Source: Microcystis aeruginosa FD4 (GTDB taxonomy: Bacteria; Cyanobacteriota; Cyanobacteriia; Cyanobacteriales; Microcystaceae). Taken from it: 64,000 bases of DNA. A model generated the notes under the pieces. That model ran no database searches and was not told the DNA's origin. It saw only the letters and a list, made by a program, of their open reading frames with translations. The translations under genes were made by a program, and so were the position numbers. Positions within the stretch are counted from its first letter, which is position 1, and each line of letters begins with the position of its first letter. Shown here one piece after another: positions 18,173 to 27,312 of the stretch. The stretch covers positions 3,162,001 to 3,226,000 of the forward strand of contig NZ_CP046973.1 of assembly GCF_009792235.1 (NCBI RefSeq), written 5' to 3'.

Positions 18173-20269
18173 ATGACTAACTCTTTATATATCAGCACGA
18201 CGGCAACGGGAAGCGGTAAAGCGTTAGTAGCTTTAGGAATTATCGACTTAATTCTCCGCAAAACTAATAAAGTTGCTTTTTTCCAGCCAATTGTTCTCGA
18301 CTGTTCCCAAGGTCATCGAGACGAAGACATTGACTTAATCCTCAATTATTTTAAATTAGAACAAACCTACGAAGAGGCCTTCGGTTTATGTTACGACGAA
18401 GTGAAGGATTTATTGGTACAACAAAAATTTGATGAAATCATCGAAAAAATCATCAAAAAGTTTAAAAACTTAGAAAAAAAATATGATTTTATCCTCTGTG
18501 AAGGTTCCGATTATCTGCAAGAAAATTCCGCCTTTGAATTTGAACTAAATACAGAAATCGCCAAAAATCTCGGCCATCCCATCTTAATATTAGGTAATGC
18601 CTACCATCGCAGTATCGAAGATGCCCTTAGTCCGATACTGATTTCCTGCGACACCTACCAAGATAAAGCTTGTACGGTGATTGGGATTATTATCAATCAA
18701 GCTGAAGAGGAAAAAATAGACGAATTACGGAAAACCCTCACTAGAATTTTCCCCCCCCAAGAATATGCCCTAGGAGTGATTCCCCACAATGCTAAACTTA
18801 GCAGCCCGCGAGTGGCAGAAATCGCCCAACAATTAGAGGCAAAAGTTCTCTACGGACAGCAGAGATTAGATAGTTTAGCCAGTAACTTTCTGGTGGTGGC
18901 CATGCAGATGCAAAATGCCCTAGAGCGGATAAAGGAAGATAGCTTAATTATCACCCCTTGGGATCGCGGCGATGTGATTATCGGGATGTTACAGGCCCAC
19001 GAATCGGCCAATTATCCCCAATTAGCCGGTATAGTCTTAACAGCAGGTCATATTCTCAATCCTTCGATCGCCCGTTTAATTGAAGGTTTGCCCGATCCCT
19101 TACCGATTCTCTCCGTCACCACCGATACCTACACCACGGCCGAACGCATCCACGATGTGCGGACTACCCTGACCTCGACGGACTACGATAAAATTAACCT
19201 CAGTCTGCAGCTTTTTCACAATAACATCAATCTCGATCGCCTAGAAGCGCAAATTCGCACTTTGCGGACCCAGGGGATTACCCCGAAGATGTTCACCTAT
19301 AATCTCGTACAACAGGCCAAAGCGCAAAAACGTCACATCGTTTTGGCCGAGGGGACTGAACCGCGCATCCTCCAGGCAGCCACAGTTTTAATCGAACAGG
19401 ATATCGTCGATTTAACCCTCTTGGGACAACCGGACGAGATCGCAATGGTGATTAAAAAACATGGTATCACTCTCGATCTCGATCGCCTGCAAATTATTAA
19501 CCCCGTGGCTAGTCCCCATTTTGAAAGCTATGTGCAGACCCTCTACGAAGCGAGAAAAGCCAAGGGAATGAATCTCGATCTGGCCCGGGATTATGCAGAG
19601 GATGTCTCCTATTTTGGCACTTTAATGGTGTATCAAGGCGATGCTGATGGTATGGTATCGGGGGCAGTGCATACCACTCAACACACGATTAGGCCTGCAC
19701 TCCAGATTATCAAAACTAAGCCCGATTGTGCGATCGTCTCCTCGGTCTTTTTTATGTGTTTAGAGGATCGAGTCTTGGTCTATGGGGATTGTGCGGTGAA
19801 TCCCGACCCCAGTGCCGAGGAATTAGCCGAAATCGCCCTATCTTCTGCCGAAACCGCCCAAAAATTCGGAATTGAACCGCGAATCGCCCTGCTTTCCTAT
19901 TCTTCGGGTCAATCGGGCCAGGGAGAAGACGTGGAAAAAGTACGACAAGCGACCAAAATCGCTAGGGAAAAACGCCCCGATTTGAAGCTAGAAGGGCCAA
20001 TTCAGTACGATGCGGCAGTAGATAAGGAAGTAGCCGCCCAAAAAATGCCCGGGTCAGAGGTGGCGGGCCAAGCGACGGTGTTTATTTTTCCTGACCTGAA
20101 TACAGGTAATAATACCTATAAAGCCGTGCAGCGGGAAACGAAAGCTTTAGCGATTGGTCCAATCCTACAGGGATTAAAAAAACCTGTCAATGATCTCAGT
20201 CGCGGTTGTACCGTTCCCGATATTATCAATACGGTGGTAATCACAGCAATTCAATCCCAATCTTTTTGA
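18173..20269 (+). CDS. pta: Phosphate acetyltransferase
   Basis: A 698-residue long-form phosphotransacetylase. It has an N-terminal P-loop-like AAA_26 domain (LYISTTATGSGKALVALG, residues 5-22), a central DRTGG domain (about 215-325) and a C-terminal PTA_PTB catalytic domain from about residue 370 (HIVLAEGTEPRILQAA, then ADGMVSGAVHTTQHTIRP). The reaction is acetyl-CoA + phosphate to acetyl phosphate + CoA, used with acetate kinase; ackA is not in this window. The length is typical of the three-domain class. ATG at 18173 is a good start for the P-loop domain. Confidence 0.95.
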   Translation: MTNSLYISTTATGSGKALVALGIIDLILRKTNKVAFFQPIVLDCSQGHRDEDIDLILNYFKLEQTYEEAFGLCYDEVKDLLVQQKFDEIIEKIIKKFKNLEKKYDFILCEGSDYLQENSAFEFELNTEIAKNLGHPILILGNAYHRSIEDALSPILISCDTYQDKACTVIGIIINQAEEEKIDELRKTLTRIFPPQEYALGVIPHNAKLSSPRVAEIAQQLEAKVLYGQQRLDSLASNFLVVAMQMQNALERIKEDSLIITPWDRGDVIIGMLQAHESANYPQLAGIVLTAGHILNPSIARLIEGLPDPLPILSVTTDTYTTAERIHDVRTTLTSTDYDKINLSLQLFHNNINLDRLEAQIRTLRTQGITPKMFTYNLVQQAKAQKRHIVLAEGTEPRILQAATVLIEQDIVDLTLLGQPDEIAMVIKKHGITLDLDRLQIINPVASPHFESYVQTLYEARKAKGMNLDLARDYAEDVSYFGTLMVYQGDADGMVSGAVHTTQHTIRPALQIIKTKPDCAIVSSVFFMCLEDRVLVYGDCAVNPDPSAEELAEIALSSAETAQKFGIEPRIALLSYSSGQSGQGEDVEKVRQATKIAREKRPDLKLEGPIQYDAAVDKEVAAQKMPGSEVAGQATVFIFPDLNTGNNTYKAVQRETKALAIGPILQGLKKPVNDLSRGCTVPDIINTVVITAIQSQSF

Positions 20270-20360
20270 TTTATAGTCATTTCAGATCAGTCCGATACAT
20301 TCTAGACCGATAAAACCCGTAGGAACTCTGGCATTGATCTGCTCAATCTCAATCTGTGAT

Positions 20361-20873
20361 TTATACCCATAAGCGTTGGATAGGATAACTATCAAGAATA
20401 TTATCTCGACTCACCAAAATCAGCGAGTTATTTATAGCCTGAGCTACCAAAATCCTATCGGGTGCATCTCAATTTGGTCGCAATATCTATATTACATTTT
20501 GGGCGCACGCAGTTCGATCAACTCACTGACCACGGTGCGCCCCTACCATTGGCGCAATAATATTATTGTAGGGGCGAATTGCCTTCGCCCTCTTTTAATA
20601 ACTGCTGCTGCTTACCTATATGTGAGAGAAAGTCACGAATAGGATAGGTAATAACTTAAATCTTGTTGCTGCGAAACGAGTGTCAAGATTCTCAAAGTCA
20701 GAACAGAGAGAGAGTTTACCAATTTTTACCTTGATCGATATTTCCCAAAAACTAGCAATACTTACAAAAACATTATCGGTATTTTCAAGACTATCTCGCA
20801 GCGAAACAGGCAAAATCGGGTCATCCTCAGCTAACCAGATAAAGACATGAGTATCTATTAAAGCACTCTTCAT
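20361..20873 (-). pseudogene. VapC-type PIN toxin gene split by an M1 repeat
   Basis: The 5' part (20873 down to about 20640) encodes the PIN N terminus ALIDTHVFIWLAEDDPIL and VSIASFWEISIKVKIG, with the first acidic residue D7 in place. The frame then runs into a reverse-oriented M1 repeat and stops at 20616. On the far side of the repeat the same strand resumes with DRILVAQAINNSLILVSRDN and ends at the TAA at 20361-20363, the expected PIN C-terminal third. About 20 residues around the junction (the HRDPF region) are lost. The toxin is probably inactive; its antitoxin upstream is intact. Confidence 0.82.
20470..20640. repeat. Foldback repeat, family M1, reverse orientation, inside vapC
   Basis: Read on the minus strand this contains the M1 landmarks in order: TTTCTCTCAC, AGCAGCAG, GAGGGCGAAGGCAATTCGCCC, the GTAGGGGCGCAC...GTGCGCCC palindrome and AAATTGAGATGCACC. 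It lacks the outer ATACCATTTTTC termini seen at 50932-51175, and the loop of its second palindrome is about 20 bases longer than in the other copies. Both flanks are PIN-toxin coding sequence, which dates the insertion after gene acquisition. Confidence 0.75.
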
Positions 20874-20896
20874 TACCTATAGTCCTCAAAGTCTTC

Positions 20897-21115
20897 TCAG
20901 GGAGCATCAAAGTCATTAGCTAAAGGTAAAACGAAAGTTCCTTTCATTGAACCAGCTAAAGTTCTTTTAACAGTTACAGATTCTTTTGCTGCTTGTTTAT
21001 CTTCTTCTGTTTGGTCAGACTTAGTGATCAAATATTCGGCATAATGTAAAAGTTCAGTTTTGAGAGCATCGGGCATATTCTCAACTATATTCTTAAGGGC
21101 TGAATCTATACTCAA
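20897..21115 (-). CDS. DUF2281-type antitoxin (VapB-like)
   Basis: A 72-residue acidic protein starting MSIDSALKNIVENMPDALKT, with HYAEYLITKSDQTEED next. This resembles DUF2281 antitoxins, which begin with a short helix and the LPxxLxxEVxxFxxFL-like pattern. It sits 23 bases upstream of the PIN toxin gene on the same strand, the standard antitoxin-toxin order. Because the toxin is interrupted, this antitoxin may be a solitary survivor. Confidence 0.65.
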   Translation of the reverse strand: MSIDSALKNIVENMPDALKTELLHYAEYLITKSDQTEEDKQAAKESVTVKRTLAGSMKGTFVLPLANDFDAP

Positions 21116-21148
21116 TAATGGCTCACTTTTAGTTAAATTAATGAATAT

Positions 21149-21418
21149 TTAGGGAAAGTAGCGATAAAATTCACGTCGGTGTAGGAGCCGCATTACCTCA
21201 ATGTTATTATCAACAACTGCTATTCCTAATCGATATTCACCAAGGCGTATTCGGTAGCGATTGGTAGCTCCCTTCATTGGCTTGACATTACCAATATCCT
21301 GCAATGACTTGGCATTGGGTAAATCTCTAAAAGCAAGCTGTAAAATTTTTTCATAAACAGGCTGGTTTTTCAATGCCTTCAAATCTTTGAGAAATCTTTT
21401 TCGATATTGAACCTTCAA
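21149..21418 (-). CDS. RelE/ParE family toxin
   Basis: An 89-residue basic protein with the RelE/ParE pattern: VQYRKRFLKDLKALK at the N terminus, then MKGATNRYRIRLGEYRLGIAV and a C-terminal LLHRREFYRYFP. The R-Y-R-I-R-x-G-x-Y-R core is the family hallmark. RelE proteins cleave mRNA on the ribosome, while ParE proteins target gyrase; the two are not separable by eye. Its antitoxin gene ends seven bases upstream on the same strand. Confidence 0.8.
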   Translation of the reverse strand: MKVQYRKRFLKDLKALKNQPVYEKILQLAFRDLPNAKSLQDIGNVKPMKGATNRYRIRLGEYRLGIAVVDNNIEVMRLLHRREFYRYFP

Positions 21419-21425
21419 GGTAAAT

Positions 21426-21647
21426 CTATTCTTCTAAATAAGCCAGTGCCTCTTCGATAGCTAATAGTGGACTCTGCTGTGCCTCATCCATGGCTTGGTT
21501 AAGGCAGTAGTCTTCTATTGCTTCGGTGAACTCTTCACAAGACATATCTTCTTGGGGAAATACTTGTCTCCATAGTTCAATCGGAATAACAACGGCTTTG
21601 GTTTGTCCGTTTTGGTCAGTTAGGTATTCTATTGAAAGCATAGACAA
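21426..21647 (-). CDS. Antitoxin of RelE-type module
   Basis: A 73-residue acidic protein (MLSIEYLTDQNGQTKAVVIP, then an E/D-rich helical half) directly upstream of the RelE/ParE-like toxin. The first half looks like a Phd/YefM-style beta-strand DNA-binding region (KAVVIPIELWRQV) and the second half would be the toxin-binding tail. Start choice: ATG at 21647, with MLS two codons later as an alternative. Confidence 0.7.
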   Translation of the reverse strand: MSMLSIEYLTDQNGQTKAVVIPIELWRQVFPQEDMSCEEFTEAIEDYCLNQAMDEAQQSPLLAIEEALAYLEE

Positions 21648-21697
21648 GACTTGTCAAGTTTGATAAGTCTATGATATAGCACTACGCGATTACATTA

Positions 21698-21728
21698 GAA
21701 AACGGGTTTCTCAAAGAAACCCGTTTTC
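21698..21728. terminator. Perfect hairpin, probable bidirectional terminator
   Basis: GAAAACGGGTTTCT and AGAAACCCGTTTTC pair perfectly over 14 bases with a three-base loop. It lies 50 bases upstream of the relBE-like promoter side and is followed by TCGCTACTC. The A/T-rich outer stem could act as a terminator in both directions, or it may be a repeat-derived palindrome. Confidence 0.55.
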
Positions 21729-22016
21729 TCGCTACTCACTCCCACCTCATCCCAGAAGAATTGACGAAAAACATAGATAAAACCCTATAAAATCGAAAAA
21801 ACAGCGATACTTGACAAAATCGGGGGGTGATAGTCTTTTTGGTCAAATTTATCCAAAATTGCCAATGAATATAGCGTTTCCTAAGCTAGTGAGGTACACC
21901 TATTTTTCTTCCCTTTTGCCTCTTGCCTTTTGCCTAAAACCCATAACTTTTGTACCTCAGCAGACTGAAAAACGCGATATCCTCTCTGCTGTTGTAGCCG
22001 CCAGTACAGTTAGAAC

Positions 22017-22106
22017 GTAGGTTGGGTTGAAGCATGAAACCCAACGCCCGATTATGTTACGAAGTGCGCTAACCCATCCTACAAATAATTGTGCCTCCCT
22101 ACTTAT
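22017..22106. repeat. Dispersed repeat, family M3 (copy 1)
   Basis: The block CGTAGGTTGGGTTGAAGC, AAACCCAACG, TTACGAAGTGCGCTAACCCA and AATAATTGTGCCTCCCTACT reappears in reverse orientation at 61086-61183. It contains an internal GGTTGGGTT...AACCCAAC palindrome. The rest of the gap 21729-22016 holds only AT-rich sequence with a short Ile/Leu-rich frame that I do not believe is a gene. Confidence 0.75.
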
Positions 22107-22159
22107 CTAAATGGTTGCCTTTTTTAACTTTTTTATTGATCTCATTAAGCATTTCTACT

Positions 22160-22399
22160 TAGGGCTGGCTGAATAATGGTAAAACCCTTTTAAAATAAGG
22201 CTTTTGACCTGTTAAAATCCGATGTTCATGCTGCGAATATAGGATTGGGACATTCAAAAACCTGGCATTATTCTTTCTGTAGTAGATAAACTGGTACAAA
22301 AAGCAGGGCAACAAAGCCTGAAACGACCGACTCGGAGACGACCGACTCGGAGACGACCGACTCCTAACCCCACCAACAAACTTTTTGCCGCAAACCCTA
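22160..22399. repeat. MITE-like element, family M2 (copy 3, diverged)
   Basis: It begins TAGGGCTGGCTGAA and ends TGCCGCAAACCCTA, diverged versions of the M2 termini at 14913 and 32269. Inside is a 15-base unit GACGACCGACTCGGA repeated in tandem near 22325-22366. A minus-strand open frame across it is an artefact of the repeat. Confidence 0.6.
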
Positions 22400-22541
22400 C
22401 TTATTGCAAAGGTGAGATGCTCCCCATTTATCATTGATCATTTAGGTCTCTGTCGCTTGCTATTTTGCGAAACTAGGCTTTTGTATCAGCTTTTGACGGA
22501 CAATTTAGTAAAGTGATTTTGGCCTTGGCTCTAGGAGGAAC

Positions 22542-24051
22542 GTGCTATCCCTACTACACAAATTAATCCCAGTCAAAACCGTTCATATATGTCTTGTGAT
22601 TGGTTTACTGACCACCCTGTTAAACGCCTGTGGCGATCGCCTAACGGCCACCAATCTCCCCACTTCCGAAACCCCTCATCTTCCCGTCGTCCAAGGCCGC
22701 ATTTCTGAGGTTGCCCCCCCGGCCCTAATTCAGGAACTGCGCCCCAGTTTAGATCGTTATGCTCCCCAAGTAACGATTCTCAGTCCTCTGGCCGAACAAG
22801 TTTTCGATGATACTCAGGTGACAGTTAAACTACAAGTGTCGGAGCTGCCAATTTTCCAAGACGATACCCTGAAATTAGGACCCCACTTGAGCCTAATTGT
22901 CGATAATGAACCGGTAGCGGCTATCTACGACCTCAAGCAACCGATTATCCTAGAAAATCTTGCCCCCGGTACTCACACCCTCCGCGTCTTGGCCCTGCGG
23001 CCTTGGCAGGAAAGTTTTAAAAATGATGGGGCCTTCGCTGAAACAACCTTTCATATTCTGACAAAAACAGGCAAAAATGCCCCTGATAACAACTTACCCC
23101 TACTAACCTACAGTCGTCCGCAAGGAATCTACGGTGCAGAACCGATTCCTGCTCGATTTTTATCTGAGTAATGCTCCTCTACGTCTGTCCAATACTGCCA
23201 ACGGGGATAATAATCTTCAAGATTGGCGCATTCGTGTCACTGTCAACGGTGAAAGTTTTCTGCTTGATACTTGGGAACCAATCTATCTCAAGGGTTTTGA
23301 CAAGGGCAATAACTGGGTACAACTAGAATTCATCGATGGTAAGGGAAATAAAGTCGAAAACGAGTTTAATACCAGCGTGCGCGTGATTAGCTTTGATCCC
23401 TCTTACCAAGACGGCCTCAGTCAATTAGTCCGCGGCGATTTATCCCCTATAACTGCCCGTAGCATCGTTGATCCCAACTATCAAACTATTCCCAGTCTAG
23501 AGGAAGAAACCCCCGTTATTGAGGAAGAAACCCCTGTTATTGAGGAGGAAAAAACTCCCATAGTTGAGGAAACCCCTATAGTTGAGGAGGAAAAAACCCC
23601 TATAGTTGAGGAAAACCCTGTTATTGAGCCAGAAAGCCCCATAGTTGAGGAAACCCCCGTTATTGAGGAAGAAGAAACCCCAATAGTGGAGGAAAACCCT
23701 GTTATTGAGCCAGAAAGCCCTGTTATTGAGCCAGAAAGCCCAATAGTGGAAGAAAAACCAGTAGAGACAGAAACAATCGAAAAGCTAGAGGAAACGCCTG
23801 AAGCGATCGAATCTCCCCTAGCCACCATACCACAGACAAAGGAGATTAACGAACCGGCCCCTGGGACTCAGCCTTGGGTAGAAGTGGAACCTATTCCCGA
23901 ACCCCAGAACAATAGCGAGCAAAAAATCACCATTTTTGATCGCATTCAACAAACCTTAAACCGCTTCCAGTTGGCCTCTCCCCCAGCAGCCAAAGATATC
24001 GAACTACCCACCCTCGAGCCTGAATTATTCACCAATATCGATCGATCTTAA
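22542..24051 (+). pseudogene. Lipoprotein with Glu/Pro/Val repeat domain, frameshifted
   Basis: GTG at 22542 follows an AGGAGG site. Part one (22542-23171) has a membrane segment ending in a lipobox (LLNAC, Cys near residue 30) and an Ig-like domain with VTILSPLAEQVFDDT. Part two (23134-24051), one frame over, continues with LLDFYLSNAPLRLSN, then a low-complexity stretch of repeated ETPVIEEE/ESPIVEE units (about 23503-23760). Removing one C from ATTCCTGCTC near 23148 restores one frame of about 500 residues (GAEPILLDFYLSN). The product would be a periplasm-facing lipoprotein with an extended acidic spacer. Whether the shift is real or an assembly error cannot be told here. Confidence 0.75.
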
Positions 24052-24480
24052 AGCCTAGCTTCATCCGGTTTTTAGGGGAAGTGGGTATTTTTCAGTGAGC
24101 AGTGAACAGTAAACAGTAATCAGTGAAAAGAAAGTTCCCAAGTTTGCTTCTATTGGAGTTAAAGTGATAAGCTTATCTTATCGAAAAAAGGGCATCAGCC
24201 TTATGTCCCTACCATTAATATCGTGCCGGCTGTAGGGGCGCAAGGTTTGCGCCCATTATGTAACATAGTGAACATTTTTCACCTGATGTCCAGAAGACCC
24301 CAAAGTTTTCACCTAACACTGTCCACTTAAAACTGCAATCTGATAACTGATAACTGAAATCCCCAACCGCTCGATCGAGGAATTATTAAACAAATATTTC
24401 GTAATATAGACAAAATTAGGAACTAAGTTATAATCTAGAACGTCTCTAGGTAATTTACTAACTTTTTGCTTGAGGTAATT
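24052..24480. other. Gene-free gap with small palindromes
   Basis: It holds AACAGT-rich direct repeats (GTGAACAGTAAACAGTAATC near 24095 and TGATAACTGATAACTGAAAT near 24339) and the palindrome GGGCGCAAGGTTTGCGCCC at about 24236-24254, a solitary relative of the M1 core. A promoter for the next gene probably lies near 24400-24460; a TATAATCT hexamer at about 24430 is a candidate -10. No gene was recognised. Confidence 0.5.
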
Positions 24481-25047
24481 GTGTTTAACAAAATTTCCCT
24501 TGTCGCTGGTTTTGCCGGTTTAGTTGCCCTGACTACCGTTGGCGCTGTACCCGCACAAGCAGGACCGGAAAATAACGAAATCCTGATCAGTCAACTGCGC
24601 GGCCATAACACCTACAGAGGTGAACCGCAACTCAACCCCGGTGACTATATACTAGGTCGCGTTCGGGGAACCGTGGGTGGCATTATGTCCATCCAATTGA
24701 TCAGACCTGTAACAGTGGATGGCAAAGAAATTTTCAGTGGCGACTTTGCTGACGGAACCACCGCTCGTATTACTGGGGATGCCACGGGTGGCGACGATGT
24801 ACTATTGCAAGTGGTAGATGGCAAATTAGTTTATGTGGGTAAAGCTCGTCCCTATTGGGTTTCCCGCTTGAAACTAAGATCGGAAACCGCTACCAGCAGC
24901 AATCGCTCGCAACTTTTAAGAGAACTTAACCAAAAAGAACCCGCTTGGGGACTTCCCGCTTTACCCCCGGAAACTAGAACCTTTACTGAAGTTGCTCCTC
25001 AACCCGCTACCGAGCCTAGTGTATCTCCTATCCGCGGACTTTGGTAG
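24481..25047 (+). CDS. Exported protein of unknown function
   Basis: The likely start is the GTG at 24481, preceded by TTGAGGT; the upstream in-frame TTG at 24466 lacks a ribosome site. The protein is about 188 residues with a clear signal peptide (VAGFAGLVALTTVGAVPAQA, cut before GPENN). A compact beta-rich domain follows (LNPGDYILGRVRGTVGG, VTVDGKEIFSGDFADG). The last 40 residues are Pro-rich. It resembles a cyanobacterial secreted family whose name I cannot give. A stem-loop at 25134-25165 follows it. Confidence 0.75.
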   Translation: MFNKISLVAGFAGLVALTTVGAVPAQAGPENNEILISQLRGHNTYRGEPQLNPGDYILGRVRGTVGGIMSIQLIRPVTVDGKEIFSGDFADGTTARITGDATGGDDVLLQVVDGKLVYVGKARPYWVSRLKLRSETATSSNRSQLLRELNQKEPAWGLPALPPETRTFTEVAPQPATEPSVSPIRGLW

Positions 25048-25133
25048 TGGGAAGACATCAGCAGAAAATCTCTTGTCTTTAGACTGAGAAGCTGAAAAAT
25101 CCTCTCAAAATTTGATACAAATGCACTAAATGT

Positions 25134-25165
25134 ACCCCTCTTTTTTCGATCGAAGGGGGGTTTTT
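25134..25165 (+). terminator. Rho-independent terminator
   Basis: A CCCCTCTTTTTTCGATCGAAGGGGGG-type stem (split here by its TCGA centre) is followed by TTTTTATTTA. It sits 87 bases after the exported protein gene and before the convergent esterase gene, so it may serve both. Confidence 0.75.
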
Positions 25166-25645
25166 ATTTAATCAAAAATTGAGAAATAATTGTATTTCAG
25201 TCCAAATTCTCGTCAAAACACCGGTAAGGGCATGATCGCTATCTAATTCGATTAATTTTACCCAGGGACGATTTATGCGATAATGGCGACTATTTTCCAG
25301 GGGAATCACCTCATCGGCACGACCATGAATAATCAGGGTGGGGAGCTGCCTGATTAACTTTTCTTGGGGATAATTAGCTAAATCCTCAATAAATTTGGAA
25401 TAAATTGGCAGATAACGACGATAACCGTAGTGATAAACCGATAAACTCCCAGATTTTTGCCAATTGGCTAGGGTTTCTGCTCCCAATTGTCCCAACCAAA
25501 TGGGCCCGAAATTAAAAGCGGGAGCTAATAAAATTAGCCTTTGCACCTGAAAATAAGTTTCTGCCAGCCAAGCTGCCGTTAAACCGCCAAAACTGGAACC
25601 AATCAGATTGACGCTCCCATCGCACTCAAGCGAGGGATTCCCTGT

Positions 25646-26827
25646 TCATCCAGTTACCTTATCTATTAGGCTTTCACCTAATAGACAGAGGGTAGTCTGT
25701 CCGAGGGCTTGAATTTCTGTCCGCCCGACAGTATTTGCTCTCTGAAGTATGTTGATAGCGGCGTTTTCATCTCTGTCTAGAACACAGCCACAAGAACAAA
25801 TATGAGTTCTAACAGACAATGTTTTCTTGACAATGGAACCACAATTAGAACATTCTTGACTTGTATATTGTGGATTGACCGCTATAACGAACTTCCCGTG
25901 TATTTGTCCAAAGTAGTCCAACCAATTGGTGAACATAGACCAACTTGCATCACTAATAGACTTAGCAAGCTTTCTATTTTTCACCATATTAGAAACCTTC
26001 AAATCTTCATAGACTACCAAATCGTTAGATTGGATTAACGCTTTTGCTGTCTTAACAACAAAATCTTTACGTTGTCTAGAGACTTTTAAATGAAGGCGGG
26101 CTACTTTTGACTTCTGCTTTTGACGCTTGTTGCTTCCTTTTTTCTTCTTAGATAGCCTACGTTGGGCTTTCTTTAAACGCTTCTCTGCTTGACGAAGGAA
26201 TCGAGGGTTATTTACTTTTTCCCCATTGGAGTCAGTCAAGAAATGGTTTAAGCCAACATCAATTCCTATTTCCTTTCCTGTAGAATCAAGGGGTTCTACT
26301 CGCTCAAGGTCTAGAACAAATTGACAATAAAATCCGTCAGCCCTTTTAAGGGGCCTAACTCTTTTAATTAGCGACTTATCTAAAATTTGACGATTATAAG
26401 AGCCAACTAGCTTTAACTTACCAATTCCAGTTTTATCTGTTATGTGGATAGACTTTTTATCTTCTGATAGTTTCCAGCCAGAAGTTTTATACTCCACAGA
26501 CCTTGAGAACTTCTTGAATTTAGGGTAGCCTTTTTGAGCTAAACCTTTCTTACAATTGTCATAAAAACGGGATATAGCAAACCAAGCTCTTTCAGCACTA
26601 GCTTGACGAGCCATAGAGTTAAGTTTACCTACAAACGGAGTGTCTGAATCATTACTCAACGTTGTTACAAATTTGCAAAAAGAAGCATAATTTACCTTAT
26701 CTTCTCTGTGAGAATCCATCCAGAGTCTAATGCACTTATTCCGAATGAACTGTCCTATTCTAATAGCTTCTAAGATAGCCATTTGTTGTTGTTGTGTAGC
26801 TTTAACCTTAAACTCTATGACTCGCAT
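25646..26827 (-). CDS. tnpB: RNA-guided nuclease TnpB (IS605 OrfB)
   Basis: A 393-residue TnpB. The split RuvC site is present: D in GIDVGLNHFL near residue 191, E in LVVYEDLKVSNM near 277 and D in VLDRDENAAINI near 362. The Cys4 zinc ribbon ECSNCG...CSCGCVLDRD is complete. Its basic helix (RLKKAQRRLSKKKKG) fits nucleic-acid binding. TnpB uses an RNA from the transposon end to cut DNA and help keep the element. No frameshift or missing catalytic residue is seen, so it is probably active. The stop lies 33 bases from the element end, leaving little room outside the gene for a guide RNA scaffold, which would overlap the 3' coding part. Confidence 0.93.
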   Translation of the reverse strand: MRVIEFKVKATQQQQMAILEAIRIGQFIRNKCIRLWMDSHREDKVNYASFCKFVTTLSNDSDTPFVGKLNSMARQASAERAWFAISRFYDNCKKGLAQKGYPKFKKFSRSVEYKTSGWKLSEDKKSIHITDKTGIGKLKLVGSYNRQILDKSLIKRVRPLKRADGFYCQFVLDLERVEPLDSTGKEIGIDVGLNHFLTDSNGEKVNNPRFLRQAEKRLKKAQRRLSKKKKGSNKRQKQKSKVARLHLKVSRQRKDFVVKTAKALIQSNDLVVYEDLKVSNMVKNRKLAKSISDASWSMFTNWLDYFGQIHGKFVIAVNPQYTSQECSNCGSIVKKTLSVRTHICSCGCVLDRDENAAINILQRANTVGRTEIQALGQTTLCLLGESLIDKVTG

Positions 26828-26892
26828 TGACCCGACCTCTCAATGTGTTATGTTATCACTATATCATCTCACCGTACAAGTTGTCAATAGGT

Positions 26893-27312
26893 ATGGAACC
26901 CAATTACTTTAAGACCCGCAGGGCTACGTTTAATCTTACTGTTCATATAGTGTTGGTGACTAAATATCGGAGAAAAGTATTCAAGAAAGAACATTTAGAG
27001 TTCTTAAATGAGGCTTTTAAGTCTATTGCTGATAAATGGGATGCCAGTATCGTAGAGTTTAGCGGTGAGTCTGACCATGTTCACATTCTTTTAACTTATC
27101 CCCCCCATAAATTACTAAGCGGGTTAATTGCTAATTTGAAATCTACTTCAAGCAAGCTTTTGTGGGATAACTACAGTGACCATTTAAAGAAGATTTACTG
27201 GAAAGACAAGAGAGTATTATGGACAGGAGCTTACTTTGTGGCTAGTTGTGGTGGCGTTACGATAGATCAACTTAAAAAATATGTGGAGAGCCAAGACTCC
27301 CCAGAATATTAA
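26893..27312 (+). CDS. tnpA: IS200/IS605 Y1 transposase TnpA
   Basis: A 139-residue HUH/Y1 transposase, starting at the ATG at 26893 (MEPNYFKTRRATFNL). An upstream ATG at 26827 would add 22 residues that overlap tnpB and do not fit the family. The HUH motif is HVHILL near residue 60. The catalytic Tyr is in QLKKYVESQD near residue 130. The length is normal. It catalyses single-strand excision and insertion of the element. It is divergent from tnpB; the two starts are about 65 bases apart, so the promoters share that stretch. Confidence 0.93.
   Translation: MEPNYFKTRRATFNLTVHIVLVTKYRRKVFKKEHLEFLNEAFKSIADKWDASIVEFSGESDHVHILLTYPPHKLLSGLIANLKSTSSKLLWDNYSDHLKKIYWKDKRVLWTGAYFVASCGGVTIDQLKKYVESQDSPEY

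Noticed and set aside
22159..22434. 91-residue minus-strand frame with RSSPSRSSPS repeats
   Set aside because: It covers exactly an M2 element with a 15-base tandem repeat; an artefact.
23503..23760. CRISPR-like array of direct repeats
   Set aside because: The repeats are in-frame coding units (ETPVIEEE-type) with no regular spacers; no CRISPR array or cas gene was seen in the window.
23481..23828. Minus-strand Ser/Gly/Val-rich open frame
   Set aside because: It is the antisense of the Glu/Pro repeat in the lipoprotein gene; low-complexity coding on one strand opens the other.
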